From Mesotaenium endlicherianum (taxonomy: Eukaryota > Streptophyta > Zygnematophyceae > Zygnematales > Mesotaeniaceae): a DNA stretch of 29,819 bases. The DNA lies in contig WELA01012229.1 of NCBI GenBank assembly GCA_009602735.1, positions 40,465-70,283 of the forward strand, in the 5' to 3' direction. Shown here in pieces: positions 20,101-29,819 of the stretch. Positions within the stretch are counted from its first letter, which is position 1. Each line of letters starts with the position of its first letter. A model generated the notes under the pieces. The model searched no databases. It was not told the origin of the DNA and saw nothing but the letters and a program-made list of their open reading frames with translations. The position numbers were made by a program, and so were the translations under genes.

Positions 20101-20583
20101 GCCAAGAGCCTGCTGAAATATCTTACTATGCCCATGCTGCTCAAGAAATGATCTGAAGTTTCTTGCAGCATATATGTTGAATTTGAACCATCAGACTGTC
20201 AAAAAGCCTGAGCCTAAGCTGCCCACCGCATGCTCGTAACTCTTCCCTGGTGCTCCATGGCAAGAAACTGATCAGCAAAAATCTCGGTGGCGAAGATTGG
20301 CGATAGACTGAATTTTAAGACCCTCATACTAGTGCATTGAGATCAAGAAAAGCACCTCAGCCAGCTGGTTTCCATCTTGAAGAAGCTTGTCAACTTCAGC
20401 TGACAGGTCCTCAAAGTTATCTTGCTCAGTTCTTGCTCCCTTGGCGCCGTCAGCAGCCGCGAAGGAAAAATTTAGCTCGTCAGAACCACCGGCAGCAGTC
20501 TCGTCGAATGCAGCGGGAAGGTGAGTAACTACCTTACGTCTCTTACGGGCTGCCTTTGCAGCGGGACTCCAATTCAGATGCAT
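17102..20583 (-). CDS. TPR protein resembling tetratricopeptide repeat protein 33, four exons
   Basis: Predicted exons are 20583-20356, 19926-19788, 18446-18283 and 17452-17102, giving 293 residues with consistent phases (0, 1, 0) and a TGA stop. Exon 1 opens with MHLNWSPAAKAARKRRKV, a basic stretch. The exon 1/2 junction yields DGNQLAE-AGGFAAALSRWE, then MAPRHAILHEQKAQLLME, the first TPR pair in the TTC33 arrangement. Exon 3 holds AWQAWLTLARAQLNYGEPG, a further TPR helix pair. Exon 4 starts PGSAEIQGELQRAQ, matching the segment after the TPRs in TTC33, and then becomes Ala/Pro/Ser-rich. Human TTC33 is about 262 residues. TPRs bind other proteins; a precise role is not known to me. Donors are GTGCTT (weak), GTATGT and GTGAGC. 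The exon 3 start is the least certain, because its first 20 or so residues do not match the family. Confidence 0.75.
17543..17770. repeat. CA/TG microsatellite in intron 3 of the TPR gene
   Basis: Interrupted (CA)n with ACATGCACA and CACGCGCGC variants fills this stretch on the plus strand, so the transcript carries (UG)n-like sequence about 90 bases upstream of the intron 3 acceptor. The long His/Thr- or Cys/Val-rich frames here are by-products of the repeat. Confidence 0.85.
18139..18275. repeat. CAGCCC/CAGCCT hexamer minisatellite in intron 3
   Basis: Units CAGCCC, CAGCCT and CAACCC repeat more than 15 times with little interruption on the plus strand. The array ends a few bases before the exon 3 donor (18282). 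Pro/Gln- or Ser/Leu-rich frames across it are not genes. Confidence 0.85.
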
Positions 20584-21903
20584 CAGAAGCTGACAAACTT
20601 AGACTTGAAAACTCTAAAACTATGAGAATGTCATCCATATGATAGTAACCATGACACAACACCTGCAAAGCTAAAAGTGACAACGCTTACCAGCACAGGC
20701 ACGCATATATACACGAGGACGCGCAACTTTTTACGTAATCGAGCAATTAAGCCTGAGGACATAATTGGGCGAAGGCAGGAGTGTGTGACAGGGAGCGATG
20801 GGGAGCAATGACCATTTCAGGCTAGTTGAATCTTGTTGAAGTCGTCAACGACTATACTTCGTAGATGTGCGTCAACGAGCTAGACCGGAACTAAAAGGGG
20901 AGGTGAGTGGCAGCGAGTGGGGGTGAGTGGAAGCAAGTGTGCTTCCTGAGGGGGGCATATGGAGGAGCATAAAGGGGGCGTACATGGGCTTTGTATGGTA
21001 GTGGACCATAGCGAACATGTACTGGAGTGTACGGGTCCTCTGTCTCACTCTTATACCTGGGGATGTGACAATTTAGTGGTCACAAAATGCTATCAATAGA
21101 TTGTTGCATTTTGACGACGTTTAGTGACGACACGCTTATAAGTTCCAAAAGTCATCAAATGAAACACAAATGAAGCTACTTCAAGGACTGCAACAAAATT
21201 CGGGATATTGATATTGTTGTATAAAATGTGGATTGTACTTGATGCAAGTTCAATGACTCGTCCCCAACAAGTGCTTCCGAATAGCATAAAGTGGGTGATC
21301 ACAATCATGTCAAGTTCACTTTCTAGCTTCCGCTCATTTTCTTGAAAATACATAGATTCCGTTTGTGTCATCACTAAAATGCCAGCTCATTTGTCTTTGA
21401 AAACTTACATGTGATGCGGTACACACCAATCTCTAGCTATTTTAAATTAGCACAGTAAAGGCATACCATCAACTTCTATTGAGAATATTACCTTTTGGAG
21501 TAAATGGAGGTCCCCAAATCAACATATTGACTACAGTGTCAACTACAAGCATATATGCCTCTTATCATCATTGTTAAATGGAACAAAAGTGGGTGAGGTC
21601 CACACATTTACCTATGGCGATCCTTGAGTTGAATTACAATTAACAAAAATGTTTTGACAAATTCACCAAAAACTCCAGAATACTTCAACTTGACCAGGCG
21701 GAATCATGTGGTCGTAACAGCAAACAGCCGAAGTCATTCAGGCAGTAAAACCACATCCATGAAAAATTGCAACCTCCAAGATAACTCTAAGCACCCTGAT
21801 GACAATAACTTGATAGTATTTAACAAGTACCTCTACCAAGCTGAAGCCTTCCCAGAGATTCTAAAAAACGACTTCCTATGTGTGTTGTTTCCTACAGAAA
21901 TTT
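20584..21903. other. Intergenic region between TPR gene and hexokinase gene
   Basis: No coding frame with recognisable content was found. It should hold the 3' end of the hexokinase transcript and the promoter of the TPR gene, both on the minus strand. I see no AATAAA on the minus strand close to 21904 and no clear TATA box near 20583. A GAGTGG/GGGGAG-rich stretch lies around 20895-20970. Confidence 0.5.
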
Positions 21904-27495
<5,592 letters not shown>

Positions 27496-29678
27496 CTTTC
27501 CGCTTCTTACAGTATTATAGGATACTTCTGAGTAAAACAATATCCCACAAGTGGCTAGTAAGTACTTTCAGCAAATTGCTCAATGACCTGCCAAATATTC
27601 CAGATACATTGCACAGTACTCCAGATCAGAAGGAGCAAAATGAAAAATTCAAGTCACAAATGGGTAGCAGCGTATGGGCTAGTACAGAAAAAAAATGCGA
27701 GGACGTCTCATAGGCAGTTGGGTCACGCATCAGTAAAAACTTAAAGGTGGAAACCTTGTACCTGTCACTGTAGGAGGAAGGTGCAACACCAAGGCGGTGG
27801 GCCCAGCGGACTCTTATCTCTGACCTAGCCGATGACAAGATCTAGTCGCATTGATGGTCTTCAGAAGCGCACAAGAATTGATATGGTCGTAGGAACTGGT
27901 AGGAACACCACAAGCATCACTTCAGCAGTCTTTCTGAGTGTTTTGACGACCATCCAGTCTGATCCAGACTGCATAAAAGGAAACCGTGAGGCACCGTGAG
28001 GTGCCGTGAGGAGCTAGAAGTATGGAGGTAGCAGCAGGCCTCTTGTGAGCTTACCACATGTCCTCCTCTCAATAACCCATACATTTGACTCCACTTGTAT
28101 GCTGCGCATGAAGACCGTGCACAGCCGTGCGCAGGTGACAGGAGATTGGCTGCGAGTGATGCGGAGGTTTTTTTTGTAGGTGCAAATCTCGAAGTTATAC
28201 ATTCGGTGATATTTGGTACAATCTGTCTGGTAGGTTTGGTAGCACACAGGCAGTAGACTACGTCAATCCCGACCTGGAAAATTTAAGAGGCAAAGCACGG
28301 CAGAATACCACATGAGACCCATTATTGACGCCCCAATATGCCTTAACTATATACTACGCCTAAAATCAACAGCACCGGCGGTTGACGACAACATCGAGGA
28401 ATCATTTGGATTCAGCGATGGCTGGTGCATTGGACGTCTAAAAACCACTTGATCCAAAAGCCCGCTTTAACTTCCGCCTGCCCAGTGCTGCCCAGCAATC
28501 AATGCAGCGCTTGGAATTGTCGCGACTTCGACAAGAGATTTCGACATTATCCGACGGCGATACTGGAGCGAAAGTCCCTGTTCAGACACCATGCAGTTTT
28601 CAAGCTTTAAAAGTGTTGAGCTAAGAAAGTATCGCCAGCATGCAAGGACAACCTCCGAGTGGGTGGACAAACGCTCCTATTTAGAACATACTTTGCTATC
28701 TTGCGGACCTGAAATTTGTCCATTCCTTTGTTATATGGCTACCTTGCTGGCCCCCTCTTTAGCTCAAGCAACATGCATCAAAAAATTTGTTTCAGAAATT
28801 GGCTGCAAGTCAAATGTCTCCAGGAGCAGCATAAAGTACAGTTCTATCCGCAGTTTCCACAGAGGAACCCATAAAACTGCAATGAATTGTTCGTCAAATA
28901 TAAGTTATAATGTAACGAGCGTTGGAGGGCGCTCGCGATTCGCTGCGGCAGGCATTGAGCTGGCTCCTCCTCCCATTGACAATGACTTGCATGTATACCA
29001 CTTTAACGACAAACCTCCTAGCAGCTGTATCTTAAGCTGTGGTCCCAGTGCATGGCATTTGGGGTACCAGGGCTTTGCGAGCCTTAAATAAGCGGGGTCA
29101 TTGTCTCTCATGTGAAACAGGAGATCATGAGAGAGATGGGAGCTGAATTTTCTAAGGATGGGGTTCCCACAACTTTTGGCAATGACGAAGAAGCTGTTAC
29201 AGCTGCAACGACGAGTGTGGCGGTTAGTTGGCCCTTGAATTCTTATTCGCACTAAATTTGACATCATTTAAGGGGGCCACTAGTCATGCTTTCCCCAGTA
29301 ATGCAACAGAGTTGTTCGGTGTCAAGGTTTGGATGAGGTTTGGAGAGGGTTTGGATGAGCCTGTCACTTGCTTGCTTCCAAAGTGCAGAAAATTGGTCCG
29401 AGTTGGACGGTACAAAGTGAAAAGAGAGAGAAATGGGTTCCCTTGTTATAACAAAGCAAGAGCGGAGCAGAACCCACGTGATGTGCGGAAGCATGATGTG
29501 ACAAAATTGAGGAACGTGGTAGCCACCCAATGTGCCCTCTTGGCATGACAACTGTTGAGAAAGCTTCTAGGAGCAGCTGGCTCCGTATGACACAGGTTCT
29601 TAAGGATGTAAGAGAGTCACATAGAAGGGTTCCAAGCGTGCCACCTGGCTAGCTCAGGCTCATGGCGGTCACTCCCAC
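27496..29678. other. Upstream region of hexokinase; no other gene recognised
   Basis: Several medium-length frames exist on both strands, the longest being 166 codons on the plus strand at 28591-29091, but none shows a family motif, codon pattern or splice context I can support. A short repeat of CCGTGAGG occurs three times at about 27984-28011. The promoter and 5' untranslated region of the hexokinase gene must lie here; I see no clear TATA box within 200 bases. Confidence 0.5.
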
Positions 29679-29752
29679 TCCTGCTGCTGCTGCTGCTCCT
29701 GCTCCTGCTGCTGCTCCTCCTGCTGCTGCTGCTGCTGCTGCTCCTGCTGCTA
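29679..29752. repeat. CTG/CTC trinucleotide repeat
   Basis: CTG triplets with CTC interruptions run for about 70 bases. No coding context is visible. The window then ends in a G-rich stretch. Confidence 0.85.
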
Positions 29753-29819
29753 CCGGGTGTCATGTTCAAGCAAGAAGAAGCTGACAACGGAAGAGAATTT
29801 GGTGGTGGGGGGTGGGGGG

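Noticed and set aside
28591..29091. A 166-codon plus-strand frame upstream of the hexokinase gene
   Set aside because: It has no recognisable motif, a mixed composition and no splice or promoter evidence, so it could be chance. It is noted only as the longest frame in that region.

Overview
The window looks like nuclear DNA of a land plant. It has spliced protein genes with canonical plant-type introns, a membrane-anchored (type B) hexokinase with nine coding exons, the first exon of a DM13/DOMON/cytochrome b561-type gene, and a Ty3/gypsy chromovirus whose integrase ends in a chromodomain. I cannot name the species. Everything I can identify as coding lies on the minus strand. All statements come from reading the sequence by eye; no database search was run.

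Layout. 1-2016: low-complexity repeats, a 92-base C run ending in a single N, and one orphan first exon (1780-2016) of a DM13-domain membrane protein. 2017-3680: no gene seen; a G-rich tract and short palindromes. 3681-15416: an 11.7-kb retroelement block with three long terminal repeats (LTRs) and two internal regions, all in the same orientation, flanked by the 5-bp target duplication ACAGC. The right-hand internal region (copy B) has open gag and pol frames joined by a -1 frameshift signal. The left-hand one (copy A) is a decayed pol with only the end of gag, cut exactly at an LTR tip. The best explanation is a same-family element nested in the gag of an older one. The far side of the nest was either lost by LTR-LTR recombination or is hidden in the one-N contig join at 15158. 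15417-17101: no gene seen, plus a 112-base N gap. 17102-20583: a four-exon TPR gene resembling TTC33. 20584-21903: intergenic. 21904-27495: the complete hexokinase gene, 511 aa, with every splice phase consistent and one GC-AG intron. 27496-29819: presumed upstream region of the hexokinase gene with simple repeats.

The two complete host genes are transcribed in the same direction, but nothing links them functionally. Hexokinase would phosphorylate glucose at the outer mitochondrial membrane; the TPR protein is probably a scaffold or adaptor. The retroelement is a separate, selfish unit.

Assembly quality matters here. Single Ns at 1277, 5411, 5845 and 15158 mark contig joins, and at the last three the same 9-47 bases occur on both sides, so overlapping contigs were not merged. 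Poly-C and poly-G tracts sit next to two gaps.
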